NCBI GenBank assembly: GCA_040773385.1
Contig: JAXGWH010000001.1
Location: forward strand, 1 to 64,000
Reading direction: 5' to 3'
DNA length: 64,000 nucleotides
Source: Aeriscardovia sp040773385
Lineage (GTDB): Bacteria; Actinomycetota; Actinomycetes; Actinomycetales; Bifidobacteriaceae
This document shows, piece after piece, positions 29,489 through 40,560 of this stretch; positions within the stretch are counted from its first letter, which is position 1; each line of letters begins with the position of its first letter. The translations under genes were made by a program, and so were the position numbers. Below the pieces are notes generated by a model. The model had not been told where the DNA came from. It saw only the letters and a program-made list of their open reading frames with translations, and did not search any database.

Positions 29489-29779
29489 TCAGCTGTTGAA
29501 CAGGCGTCCGGCCTCGCTCTCGGCCTGTGAATAGACGCTGGAGGCCTGGGCGAGCGAGGTCTGGATCGACTCGAGCGAGTCCTCCATCTGCTGCTGTGCG
29601 GCGCGCCACTGATCAGCCACCGTGGCGAACCGTTGTGCGGCGCCTCCCGTCCAGACGCTCTGGAGCTGGTTGAGGTTCGTGTACATCGATGATACCGATC
29701 CGCGGATCTGGGCCACTGAGCCTTGCACCGCCGACGCGGCCGCCGCGATCTGTTCCGAATCGACACTGAACTGGGCCAT
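29489..29779 (-). CDS. WXG100-family protein (ESAT-6-like)
   Basis: A 96-residue two-helix protein with the WXG turn SVWTGGAAQRF at ~43 and Gln/Ala-rich amphipathic helices, the length and layout of secreted ESAT-6/EsxA proteins of type VII secretion. The ATG at 29779 is chosen by family length and the AAAGGACGG upstream. The YxxxD/E-type signal near the end is suggested by VYSQAESE. No secretion ATPase (EccC/EssC) is in the window. It is transcribed towards groL and ends among 16-bp tandem repeats. Confidence 0.88.
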   Translation of the reverse strand: MAQFSVDSEQIAAAASAVQGSVAQIRGSVSSMYTNLNQLQSVWTGGAAQRFATVADQWRAAQQQMEDSLESIQTSLAQASSVYSQAESEAGRLFNS

Positions 29780-29884
29780 CGTCCCCGTCCTTTCCTCCAT
29801 GGCCGCCGGAACTTTTCCGACGGCAGGGCCGGCAGGGGTTTCCAACCGGCCAGGCGAGGGGGTATATCCCCGAACGCCGTTAGC

Positions 29885-30790
29885 ATGAAGCGTATGGAAT
29901 CGAGTCGCAGACTGTCATCCTCCTGCCTGAATGTGGAAAACCGGGACAGATACCACGACAGGGCGTCCTGCAGCGGCAGCGAACAGGGAAGAAACAGGAC
30001 AGCGGCCCGAAAATCCCGTCTTTTCGTGCTTGTCGCCGCACTGCTCGCCGTTTTTCTGCCGCTCCTGCCCGTCATCACGGTGAGGGCCGCGACCGCGAAA
30101 CCCGCCGTCACCGACACGCAGAATCTTCTGGGCTCGCAGGGCGCGAAGATCCAGGAGAGTCTCGACTCGCTGCAGAAGGACACGGGCGTCACCATCAACC
30201 TTCTGTTTGTCAGCTCATTCGGACTCAAGAAGCTCGATAAAGCAAGCGTCGGCAAGTGGGCAAACGCCCGTCTTGCCTTCACCAAGCCGTCGAGGAACAC
30301 CCTCCTGCTCGCCGTTGCCTCGCAGGACGGGCAGATGGCGCTCGCCGTCTCGAAAGGGTCCGACCTCTGGCTTTCCTCACAGGTCGACACGACGTTGTCC
30401 GATGCTGCGGCAAAGCCGCTCGCGAGGTCGAATCCAGACTGGTCCGGTTCGGTCACCGCGCTCATAGCGCAGATCCGCCGGGTCAAATCGGATCATGACA
30501 GTCTGCCATGGAGGATCGCCGGCGGTGTGGCGCTTGCAGCGCTTGTCATCGGCGTGATCGTGGGGATTGTCCTCTTCCTGCGGTGGCTGCGCAAAATCGG
30601 CTTCTTCACGCACCATGAGGGTCGACACGCCGCGCACGGCGGTTCCTCCCGCTACGGCCGGAAGGGCCACAAGGGCCATCAGGCACATGGGAAAACACGC
30701 AGAAAGAACCACCGATCTCGTCGGCACAAGGAGGCGCCGGATACCACTGCGGCGGATACCACCGCGCCGGATACCACGGTCAGTTCCTGA
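29885..30790 (+). CDS. TPM-domain membrane protein (TLP18.3 type)
   Basis: A 301-residue protein with a likely signal anchor at ~40-62 (LFVLVAALLAVFLPLLPVITV), an external TPM domain (DTQNLLGSQGAKIQESLDSLQKDTGV, then NTLLLAVASQDGQMALAVSKG) and a membrane helix at ~220-243, followed by a strongly basic His/Lys/Arg-rich tail. The tail ends in three near-identical repeats of Asp-Thr-Thr. Bacterial TPM proteins are poorly understood and often sit in the envelope. Start at 29885 or the ATG at 29894. It is divergent from the WXG100 gene. Confidence 0.75.
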   Translation: MKRMESSRRLSSSCLNVENRDRYHDRASCSGSEQGRNRTAARKSRLFVLVAALLAVFLPLLPVITVRAATAKPAVTDTQNLLGSQGAKIQESLDSLQKDTGVTINLLFVSSFGLKKLDKASVGKWANARLAFTKPSRNTLLLAVASQDGQMALAVSKGSDLWLSSQVDTTLSDAAAKPLARSNPDWSGSVTALIAQIRRVKSDHDSLPWRIAGGVALAALVIGVIVGIVLFLRWLRKIGFFTHHEGRHAAHGGSSRYGRKGHKGHQAHGKTRRKNHRSRRHKEAPDTTAADTTAPDTTVSS

Positions 30791-30960
30791 AAGTTTTCTG
30801 GGTATCTCCTCCATGTTGGCGGGAAAGTGCTGACTGGCCAGTGATCCGCCTTTACGATGGAAAAGACATGGCAAACGCCCCGGTGGGCGGGTCCTCATAG
30901 GTGGATTCGACACGGCACGGCGGCATGACAGCGTGATAGGGCAGCATGACAGGAGGCATT

Positions 30961-31722
30961 ATGGCCAACAGCAGTGGCGCAAAAGTGGTGGTGGTCGACG
31001 ACGAGCCGTCGATCCGCGAGCTTTTGCAGGCGTCCCTGCAGTTCTCCGGCTTCACCGTCGCCACGGCGGCCAACGGCAAGGATGCCGTCGAGACCATCGA
31101 GAAGACCCATCCTGACATCATCATCCTTGATGTGATGCTGCCGGACTTCGACGGCTTCACCGTCACACGCAAGATCCGCGCGGCCGGCATCACCTCTCCC
31201 GTTCTTTTCCTCACCGCCAAAGACGACACGCAGGACAAGGTGCTCGGCCTCACCGTAGGCGGCGACGATTACGTGACGAAGCCCTTCAGCCTCGAGGAGG
31301 TCGTCGCGCGCATCCGCGCCATCCTGCGCCGCACGCGCTCCGACACCCCGGCCAGCCCGGTGCTCTCCGTCGCGGATCTGAGCATCGACGAGGACTCGCA
31401 TGACGTGACCCGCCACGGACAGCCGATTGACCTGAGCCCGACCGAATACAAGCTGCTCCACTATCTCATGGAGAACGAGGGCCGCCTGCTCTCCAAGGCG
31501 CAGATCCTCGACCATGTCTGGCAATATGACTGGGGCGGTGACGCGGCCATTGTCGAAAGCTATATCTCGTATCTGCGCAAGAAGGTGGACGGTCTGACCT
31601 ACACCGATGGCACAGGCACCCACAAGGTCGACCCGCTCATCCAGACGAAGAGGGGGATCGGCTACATGATCCGGGCCCCGAAGGAGCAGCCCGCCGCGGC
31701 TGCCGCGGGGGCCGCGCGGTGA
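30961..31722 (+). CDS. Response regulator, OmpR/PhoB family
   Basis: A 253-residue regulator with an N-terminal receiver domain (VVDDEPSIREL, phospho-acceptor Asp in ILDVMLPDFDG, Thr in FLTAKDD, Lys in YVTKPF) and a C-terminal winged-helix domain (LSPTEYKLLHYLMENEGRLLSKAQILDHVW, ending GIGYMIR). All key residues are present. The ATG at 30961 follows AGGAGG. The stop overlaps the GTG of the histidine kinase gene, so the two form a two-component system. Confidence 0.96.
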   Translation: MANSSGAKVVVVDDEPSIRELLQASLQFSGFTVATAANGKDAVETIEKTHPDIIILDVMLPDFDGFTVTRKIRAAGITSPVLFLTAKDDTQDKVLGLTVGGDDYVTKPFSLEEVVARIRAILRRTRSDTPASPVLSVADLSIDEDSHDVTRHGQPIDLSPTEYKLLHYLMENEGRLLSKAQILDHVWQYDWGGDAAIVESYISYLRKKVDGLTYTDGTGTHKVDPLIQTKRGIGYMIRAPKEQPAAAAAGAAR

Positions 31723-33626
31723 GCGCGGGCCAGGATCCGCGCGACGATCCGGCGGATATGAGAGGATATGCCGCGCAGTCGGTGCCGGGCGAGCCGACGG
31801 CCACGGCGGTGGCCTCCGGCACGGAAAAGCAGGGCGGGAAGTCCGCGAGAGCGTCAAAGAGCGGACGGCGCGGCAAGAAGGCGGACCGCCGCCGCGGCCT
31901 GGGCGCCAAAATCGACGCGCTGCCGCTGACGACGAAACTCCTCTCCATCGTGCTGCTGCTGCTCGGCGTCGGGCTCATCGTGACCGCCGTGGCCACCAAC
32001 TCGCTCGTGTGGGAGTATCTTGTCAACCAGACTGACGAGCAGCTGATGCGCCAGTCGCAGCTCGTCGTCAACAGCATCTCCGCGCTCGGCTCGTCCTCCA
32101 GCTCGGCGCCGACCGATTATTTCCTCCAGGTCCGCGATGACAACGGCCGGATCGTCTCCACCCCGTTCATGCCGCGGCTGCGCGGGGGGATGGTGTCCAA
32201 ACCGGTGCTGCCGGCGTCGGGAACAAACATTCCCGACTCGAAACTGCAGGTGCCCACGACCGTGAAGGGCCGCCTCGTCCAGGCGGGAACCGGCGCGGGC
32301 GGGCATGACCCGGGCCAATGGCGTGTCGTCGCCCTGCGCTGGATCAATGAGCAGACAGGGGCGCGCGGCACGCTCTACATCGGCCTGTCGCTCATCAACG
32401 CGACGGACACGATCCGCACATCCGTCAAATATTTCATCATCATCTGTCTGCTCATCTTCTTCATCGCCGCCACGGTGGGCTGGATTCTCATCACCCGCAG
32501 TCTGCGCCCGTTGCGTGATATCGAGCGCACGGCCAGCAAGATCGCCGCGGGCGACCTCTCGCAGCGCGTGCCGACGCTGCCGGAGACCACGGAGGTGGGG
32601 TCCCTGTCCGCCTCGCTCAACATGATGCTCAACCGCATCGAGCAGAGTTTCCATGACGAGGAGGAGACGAACGCCAAGATGCGCAGGTTCGTCTCGGACG
32701 CGAGCCACGAGCTGCGCACCCCGCTCGCCGCCATCTCCGGCTACGGCGAGCTGTATGAGATGCAGAAGACGAGCTCGGACGACCCGGTCGCCCTGGCCGA
32801 CACGCTCTTCTCCCGGGTGCGAGGTTCGACCGCGAGGATGACGAGGCTCGTCAACGACCTGCTCAGCCTTGCCCGCCTTGACGAGGGCCGCGGCCAGCAT
32901 GTGCAGGAGAATGTGCCGCTGCATCGTCTGCTCGCCGGATCGTGCGAGGATCTCCACGCGCTCGACATCCATCGTCCGATCAGCCTTGGCAGGTTGGATC
33001 TTGCTGCGGAGGCGTCCAAAAAGCCGAACGCGAAGATCGTCGATCCGACGTTCGATCTCGGCTCGTTCGAGCAGGTCGCGCTCGCGTGCGACCCGGACCA
33101 GCTGCGGCGGGTGTTCACCAATATCGTGGGCAATATCCATCGCTATACTCCGGCCGACAGCTCGGTCGAGGTCTCGCTGAGCCTGACGCGGGCGGATATG
33201 ACGGTGGCGAAGGCGGCCGGTCTTCCCCCCGCGGCCGATTCGTGGACGACGTTCGTGCGTGCCATGCGCCGGTCGGCCGCTGACGGTGGCGAAGGCGGCC
33301 TCTTCGCCGTCATCCGCTTCACCGACCATGGCCCGGGCGTGCGCCCGGAGGCGCTCTCGCGCATCTTCGACCGGTTCTATACCGCCGATCCCTCCCGTGC
33401 GCGGGAGAAGGGCGGCACCGGCCTGGGGATGGCGCTCGCGCTGAGCGTGGTCAAATCCCAGTCCGGCTTCATCGTCGCCTCCGCAACCCCGGGCGGCGGG
33501 CTCACCCAGACGATCATCCTGCCGGTGCAGAAGAGCGTGGGCGGTCTGCTCGCCGCGTTCCAGGCGCAGACGGGCACGCCCGGTGTGAGCGCCATGCCGC
33601 CGGCGCAAAACACTTCCGCGGACTAG
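31719..33626 (+). CDS. Sensor histidine kinase, partner of the response regulator
   Basis: A 635-residue membrane kinase. After ~65 polar residues come membrane helix 1 (~72-92), an external sensor part, helix 2 (~230-255, FIIICLLIFFIAATVGWILI), a HAMP segment, the HisKA box with phospho-accepting His in DASHELRTPLAAISGYGEL (~330) and the ATPase domain (N box NIVGNIHRYTPADSS, G1 DHGPGV, F box IFDRFYTADPS, G2 GGTGLGMALA). The layout is that of MprB/TcrY/CseC-type kinases, but the signal is unknown. GTG start at 31719 overlaps the regulator gene. An insertion in the ATP-lid region (~505-530) carries a Pro/Ala-rich loop. Confidence 0.94.
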   Translation: MSAGQDPRDDPADMRGYAAQSVPGEPTATAVASGTEKQGGKSARASKSGRRGKKADRRRGLGAKIDALPLTTKLLSIVLLLLGVGLIVTAVATNSLVWEYLVNQTDEQLMRQSQLVVNSISALGSSSSSAPTDYFLQVRDDNGRIVSTPFMPRLRGGMVSKPVLPASGTNIPDSKLQVPTTVKGRLVQAGTGAGGHDPGQWRVVALRWINEQTGARGTLYIGLSLINATDTIRTSVKYFIIICLLIFFIAATVGWILITRSLRPLRDIERTASKIAAGDLSQRVPTLPETTEVGSLSASLNMMLNRIEQSFHDEEETNAKMRRFVSDASHELRTPLAAISGYGELYEMQKTSSDDPVALADTLFSRVRGSTARMTRLVNDLLSLARLDEGRGQHVQENVPLHRLLAGSCEDLHALDIHRPISLGRLDLAAEASKKPNAKIVDPTFDLGSFEQVALACDPDQLRRVFTNIVGNIHRYTPADSSVEVSLSLTRADMTVAKAAGLPPAADSWTTFVRAMRRSAADGGEGGLFAVIRFTDHGPGVRPEALSRIFDRFYTADPSRAREKGGTGLGMALALSVVKSQSGFIVASATPGGGLTQTIILPVQKSVGGLLAAFQAQTGTPGVSAMPPAQNTSAD

Positions 33627-33678
33627 ACTGGGGAGGTTGTGTGCGGTGAATCGCCGCGCCGGTTCTTTGGAGGTGGCT

Positions 33679-34068
33679 ATGCCGATCGGAAGGGTCAAGT
33701 GGTTCGATCCCGCTCGTGGTTATGGTTTTCTCACGGCCGATGACGGTCATGACGTCTACCTTCCCGCCTCTGCGCTGCCTGACGGGGTCCGAAAGGTCGC
33801 AAAGGGGACGAAGGTCGAGTTCTCGGAGGCGGACGGACGGCGCGGACCGGCCGCGCTGTCCGTCGAGATCCAGGGGCCGCGTCCCTCGATGGTGGCGGCG
33901 AGCAGACCGAGGCCGGAGGATATGGCCGCCGTGTGCGAGGATCTCATCAAGGTGCTCGACAAGGCCGGCAGCACCTTGCGTCGCGGGCATTATCCGGGCC
34001 GCGAGGCCTCGCACCGGGTCGCCCAGCTGCTGCGCCGGGTGGCCGATGATTTTGATGTCGAAGACTGA
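33679..34068 (+). CDS. Cold-shock-domain protein with helical C-terminal extension
   Basis: Residues 1-68 form a cold-shock OB fold (GRVKWFDPARGYGFLTADDGHDVYLPASAL); RNP1 is close to consensus, while RNP2 lacks the usual FVH and reads VYLPAS. About 60 extra residues form a helical C-terminal domain (EDLIKVLDKAGSTLRRG...VAQLLRRVADDFDVED). The same architecture occurs in other actinobacteria next to DUF3027, as here. The start at 33679 follows TTTGGAGGT. Function is unknown; nucleic-acid binding is likely. Confidence 0.85.
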   Translation: MPIGRVKWFDPARGYGFLTADDGHDVYLPASALPDGVRKVAKGTKVEFSEADGRRGPAALSVEIQGPRPSMVAASRPRPEDMAAVCEDLIKVLDKAGSTLRRGHYPGREASHRVAQLLRRVADDFDVED

Positions 34069-34133
34069 GACAACGGACTGAGACGACCCAGACCGAGGGG
34101 CCGATCGCCGGAAGGTACGCGATGGGTACCGCT

Positions 34134-34158
34134 CGACCCGTTCACGGAGAACGGGTCG
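34134..34158 (+). other. Perfect 10-bp hairpin in the leader of the DUF3027 gene
   Basis: CGACCCGTTC pairs with GAACGGGTCG around loop ACGGA. It ends 23 bases before the DUF3027 start and has no T tract, so it is a poor terminator. It could be a processing site or a translation-related RNA structure. Confidence 0.5.
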
Positions 34159-34181
34159 GGTTCCGTCAACAGAGGAGACGT

Positions 34182-35333
34182 ATGACACAGGAGAATCCGA
34201 CACAGGCCGACGATGCGCAAAGCGTGCCGCAACAGCCGACGAGCGTCGAGATCGCGCGCCGGGCGGCGGAGCAGACCGCCGAGGAAGGCCCGGAGGCCGT
34301 CGGTGACTTCCTGCGCCGGGAGGATCTCGGCGGGGGCGTCTACGACTTCCGCTTCGACTGCGGTCTCAAAGGCTACGAGCACTGGGAGTGGGCCGTCACC
34401 CTCTTCCATGACACGGGTCTGGACGAGTGGACGGTCAATGAGGCGGTGCTGCTGCCTACGAAACGCTCGCTTGTCGCCCCGCAGTGGGTGCCTTTCCGTG
34501 ACCGTCTGCCCGGGCAGGGCGACGATGACGAGGACGACGGGCTCGAGCCCGGCCTCGACGAGGCCGAGGGAGGCCAGCAGCGCCGGGACCGCGACGGCCG
34601 TCTTCTGGATGAGGCGGACTCCGATGAGGACATCGCCGAAGCCATCAACCGCTTTTACCTCACCCGCCGGCTCGTACCCAGCCCCAAGGGGCTGCAGGAC
34701 ACGGCACAGCGCTGGGATGACGGCCGTTCCCGTCTGCGCCGCCACCATGACGGCGGCGAGGCCGTCACCGACGCGTTCGTCATCCCGCTCGAAGGGTTCC
34801 TCGGTCGGATGTACGGTGTCTGCACCAACAAGCACTGCCGTTACGACGGCAAGGTCGTGCCGCTCGATCACACCTGTGCCGACCCCGACGAGTACGAGGA
34901 TGACCTGTATAAGGATCTGTGGCCGGAGAACGACCCGCTCGTCGACAGCGAGCACATTGATGTGTTTGACGACACGGACCGGGCCGAGGACCGCCCAGAT
35001 CCCGATTCCGCACAGGAGTCGTCCGAAAACCCGGACATGACGGCGGACGACGGGGACACGGTAGATGAGCCGACGCTCGTGTCGGACCCGCGCCATCATG
35101 ATGTCGTCGAGAACATCGAGGATCTGTCGACTCCGGATGACGCCGATCCCGACGAGGACTGGCGCGAGGACGCCGATCCCGACGAGGGCGAGAACCCGGC
35201 AGGCGGGCAGGATACACAGGATTCGCAGGACGAGTCCCTGCTCGCGGGCGGTGACGAGACCGATCCGCGCCGGGCGCGCGCCGTCCAGCAGGGCTTCACC
35301 CGCGTGCGGCGCCGCCGCAGGCGCCGGGCATAA
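34182..35333 (+). CDS. DUF3027 family protein
   Basis: A 383-residue protein whose N-terminal ~230 residues match the actinobacterial DUF3027 family (GVYDFRFDCGLKGYEHWEWAVTLFHD, LLPTKRSLVAPQWVPFRDRL). A C-H-C-type cluster (CTNKHCRYDGKVVPLDHTC, ~217-235) may bind a metal. The rest is a very acidic, Asp-rich tail with a basic end (RVRRRRRRRA). The ATG at 34182 follows AGAGGAGACG. No function is known for the family. It is preceded by the cold-shock-domain gene and followed by a terminator. Confidence 0.85.
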   Translation: MTQENPTQADDAQSVPQQPTSVEIARRAAEQTAEEGPEAVGDFLRREDLGGGVYDFRFDCGLKGYEHWEWAVTLFHDTGLDEWTVNEAVLLPTKRSLVAPQWVPFRDRLPGQGDDDEDDGLEPGLDEAEGGQQRRDRDGRLLDEADSDEDIAEAINRFYLTRRLVPSPKGLQDTAQRWDDGRSRLRRHHDGGEAVTDAFVIPLEGFLGRMYGVCTNKHCRYDGKVVPLDHTCADPDEYEDDLYKDLWPENDPLVDSEHIDVFDDTDRAEDRPDPDSAQESSENPDMTADDGDTVDEPTLVSDPRHHDVVENIEDLSTPDDADPDEDWREDADPDEGENPAGGQDTQDSQDESLLAGGDETDPRRARAVQQGFTRVRRRRRRRA

Positions 35334-35364
35334 GGCGCCGCAGGACACGGCATCCGGTATGACG

Positions 35365-35402
35365 ACGGGGAAGGGGGCCACGGGTCTTCTTCCCCGTTTC
35401 TT
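35365..35402 (+). terminator. Intrinsic terminator between DUF3027 and clpC
   Basis: ACGGGGAAG (35365-35373) pairs with CTTCCCCGT (35389-35397) and is followed by TTCTTCT. Confidence 0.7.
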
Positions 35403-35416
35403 CTCTGGGCGCAGGG

Positions 35417-35433
35417 TTGCGCAATGAGCGCAA
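35417..35433 (+). promoter_or_regulatory. Inverted repeat upstream of clpC, possible stress-regulator operator
   Basis: TTGCGC-AATGA-GCGCAA is a perfect 6-bp inverted repeat with 5-base spacer, 57 bases before the clpC start. In actinobacteria clp genes are often controlled by ClgR, whose sites are GCG-containing inverted repeats. The spacing here differs by about one base from the published C. glutamicum pattern as I remember it, so the link to ClgR is inference. Confidence 0.5.
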
Positions 35434-35490
35434 GCACGCCGATGCGGGGATCTTGCCCGGTAGTCTTGGAGTCGTCGGAAGGAAATCCAC

Positions 35491-38217
<2,727 letters not shown>

Positions 38218-38239
38218 ACCGTCATCTGTGTTGACTGGG

Positions 38240-38270
38240 AGAGCCGTGCCTTCGGGCACGGCTCTTCTTG
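38240..38270 (+). terminator. Terminator of clpC; hairpin copy 1
   Basis: AGAGCCGTGCC (38240-38250), loop TTCG, GGCACGGCTCT (38255-38265), followed by TCTTGT. The 20-base core is repeated at 38346 and 40534. Confidence 0.85.
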
Positions 38271-38569
38271 TGTGTCCGCCGACATCATCCAAGCGGTGTG
38301 ACAGGCGTGTCGTGACATCGTTGGTCAGGGATGATGAAAGTGCGGGCCGTGCCTTCGGGCACGGCTCTTTGTTGTCATGATCCTGTTTCCGTCTGTTTTT
38401 CTCCCCGAAGACCGATAGTCTCTTCATTCATCTTTCGCTTCGTCAGTATCAGATTTCGTTCTTTTGCTTTTGTGCTCCCTGTTGGTGTATCCGACTCTCG
38501 TCCGTACACGGCGTTTCGCGAATAAAGATTGCAATATCTATAGATATGAATCCCTCAACAAGCGTCATA
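38266..38569. other. AT-rich gene-free stretch before the pilin-like gene
   Basis: No coding region is supported here. It holds the second hairpin copy (38346-38365) and, at 38534-38547, a perfect 14-bp AT-rich palindrome (ATATCTATAGATAT). Base composition is clearly lower in GC than in clpC or in the reductase gene beyond, marking the left border of the pilin-like island. Confidence 0.6.
38346..38373 (+). terminator. Hairpin copy 2
   Basis: GCCGTGCC, loop TTCG, GGCACGGC (38346-38365), followed by TCTTTGTTGT. It is identical in its 20-base core to the clpC terminator 100 bases earlier, although no gene ends between them. Confidence 0.7.
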
Positions 38570-38625
38570 TTGCCGATTGCGTCTCACGGTGTATACAATG
38601 CTTTTACGAGTGCGCAACGTTGCGC
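38570..38625 (+). promoter_or_regulatory. Promoter and palindromic site upstream of the pilin-like gene
   Basis: TTGCCG (38570-38575) and TACAAT (38594-38599) with an 18-base spacer form a plausible promoter. Immediately downstream, GCGCAACGTTGCGC (38612-38625) is a perfect 14-bp palindrome where a repressor or a leader structure could act. A GGGGAG ribosome binding site follows 8 bases before the start at 38647. Confidence 0.5.
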
Positions 38626-38646
38626 AGGAGAAGGGGAGTGGATGGT

Positions 38647-40473
38647 ATGAACAGGATGATGAAACGCGTCTGTGGCATTCTTGTGGGTGTCACGACGCTC
38701 TTCGCCGCATGTGGGGGGTCTCCACTGCCAGTGCTGAGGAAGCTGTCGCGACACCAACGGATCTGACGACCGATGTGACGCTGCTTGTCAACGGAACGAG
38801 CGATCTTCCTGAGAATATCAAGCTCAAAGCCGTCAAACTGGCTTCTTACACGTCAGCGGTCACAGACGCAGGTGAGCAAAAGGTCTCCTCATACGATCTG
38901 TCAACAGTCACTGCACTTGCCTCGGATATCAAGAGCGCGGTCGATGAGACGACGACGGACAATGAAGCAACTGCCGACAACCCGATGATGTGGGGTCGTC
39001 AAAAACTATTCTGATGCCTTTAAAGAGGAAGGCTATTCCGGCCAGCTTCGTACTTTTCTCAATCATCTGAAAGACAAACAATCTTTCAAGAAGGCTGTCG
39101 CATCCGGCGTTGATTTCGATTTTGAGCGCAATGACGGGAAAATTATTGATCCTCATTCTTCAGTCGAGGCTGTTGTTTCTCCCGGCGTCTATGCGATTGT
39201 CGATACTACGCCCGCCGGCGACAACCACCAGAGTGCCGCCATCATCGCCATGACAGGTACAGGAATTCATTGTGGCAGCAACCTGGTGTGCAACATACTT
39301 TCTGACAAATCGCACCCTGAGAAATCGCGCCTTGGCGAGGTCGACTACAAGGTCAACGATCCGACAGATGTTTCGAAAAAGATTACCGCCATCACGGCGA
39401 AAAACGAGGAAGGCAAGGTTGTCACCATCGCTCCGGAAGATGACAGTCCCTATGGGGTGATCGCCTCAGGCCAAGGATCTGCTGCCGCGCAGCTCTACTC
39501 TGACATCACCTTCACGCTCACGTCCATGGTGCCCAACGCCGCAGGTTACGACAAGTTCTACTATGGCTTCACCGACACCCCGAGCACGGGTCTGACCATC
39601 GATCCGGATTCCGTCAAGGTCACGATCGGTGTCAAAGAGCTTGGTGCGGCCGACTATCACGCCTCCGTCTCGAAGACAGGTGTTCTGACCATCTATCTGG
39701 GCACTGAGGCTGACGGCATTGCCGGTACTGACAAGAACCGGGCGAAGTTCTCCTATGGAAACCGCGTCACCGTCACCTACAACGCGCGCCTGAACAGCCA
39801 GGCAGCTCCGTCTGATCCGGACAAACCGGAGGAGAACAAAGTCGTGACGGAATATTCGCATAATCCGAACACATGGACCGACCACAAGACTTCCCAAGAG
39901 CAGAAGACGAAGGTGTTCACGGGCAAGTTCACCGTTCAGAAGACCGACATGAGCGGTAATCCGATCGATGGGGCGACGTTCCGGCCTTCCCGTGCCGGCA
40001 GTGATTCCACCGCCATCAAGTTCGTCAAACTCGGTGACGGTTCCTATCGTGTCGCCACACGCGATGACAAGGACGGTACGACGCAGGATCTCGCTGTCGG
40101 CACGGGAGATAAGAACAAGGGTCTTCTCACCATCGACGGTGTCGACGGTCTGTACACACTGAAAGAGACCGGTGCGCCGCAAGGATACTCGACGAGTTTC
40201 CTGCCGAGCGCAAATGTGACCGTTACCGTCGAGCAGAGTTCTGGCCTCGTTGATGCCCAGATGTCGCAGCAGGATGCCTATAAACTTATGGCCATGCATA
40301 CCCCGGAAGCTCCGATCAACACGCAGATCGATGTCAAGAACGCCCGCAATATCACCGAGATGCCGAAGACGGGCGCGGTCTGGCTCGTCATCTGGATCAC
40401 AGCGGCAGTCCTGCTCGGCACGGCCGGTGCGCTGCTGCTCGTCCGCGGCCGCAAGACTGCCGATCGTGGGTGA
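38647..40473 (+). pseudogene. Sortase-anchored pilin-like surface protein, interrupted by two compensating frameshifts
   Basis: The frame starts at 38647 with a signal peptide (MNRMMKRVCGILVGVTTLFAA). At a run of six G (38713-38718) the coding frame shifts by -1; the next ~92 codons (VSTASAEEAVATP...NPMM) are read in another frame, which stops at 39012. At a run of four G (38992-38995) the original frame resumes (VVKNYSDAFKEEGY) and stays open to 40473. One more G in the first run and one fewer in the second would give an uninterrupted product of about 608 residues with the join NPMMWVVKNYSD, typical for actinobacterial pilin shafts. Later parts show a Cna-B/SpaA-like domain (FTVQKTDMSGNPIDGATF), the E-box YTLKETGAPQGY, the sorting motif MPKTG, a membrane helix and a basic end. 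It may be phase-variable, a decaying gene or affected by homopolymer sequencing errors. No sortase gene is nearby. Confidence 0.85.
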
Positions 40474-40526
40474 CAGTCGGGACTGTGGGTGACCGATGGC
40501 AGTGAATGCCGGTGTGTGAGACGGAT

Positions 40527-40560
40527 GGGAAGAGCCGTGCCTTCGGGCACGGCTCTTCCC
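40527..40560 (+). terminator. Hairpin copy 3, after the pilin-like gene
   Basis: A perfect 15-bp stem, GGGAAGAGCCGTGCC / GGCACGGCTCTTCCC, with loop TTCG. The core equals copies 1 and 2. There is no T tract behind it, so termination efficiency is uncertain. Confidence 0.65.

Noticed and set aside
27528..29609. Very long open frame antisense to groL
   Set aside because: It mirrors the strongly biased GC-rich third codon positions of groL, has no family similarity and lacks a ribosome binding site. The same holds for long antisense frames over efp/nusB, clpC, glyS and metK.
38577..39014. Independent small gene in the middle frame of the pilin-like locus
   Set aside because: Its first ~45 codons make no sense as a protein start, whereas the other frame over the same bases encodes a good signal peptide; the middle frame is a fragment of the larger gene.
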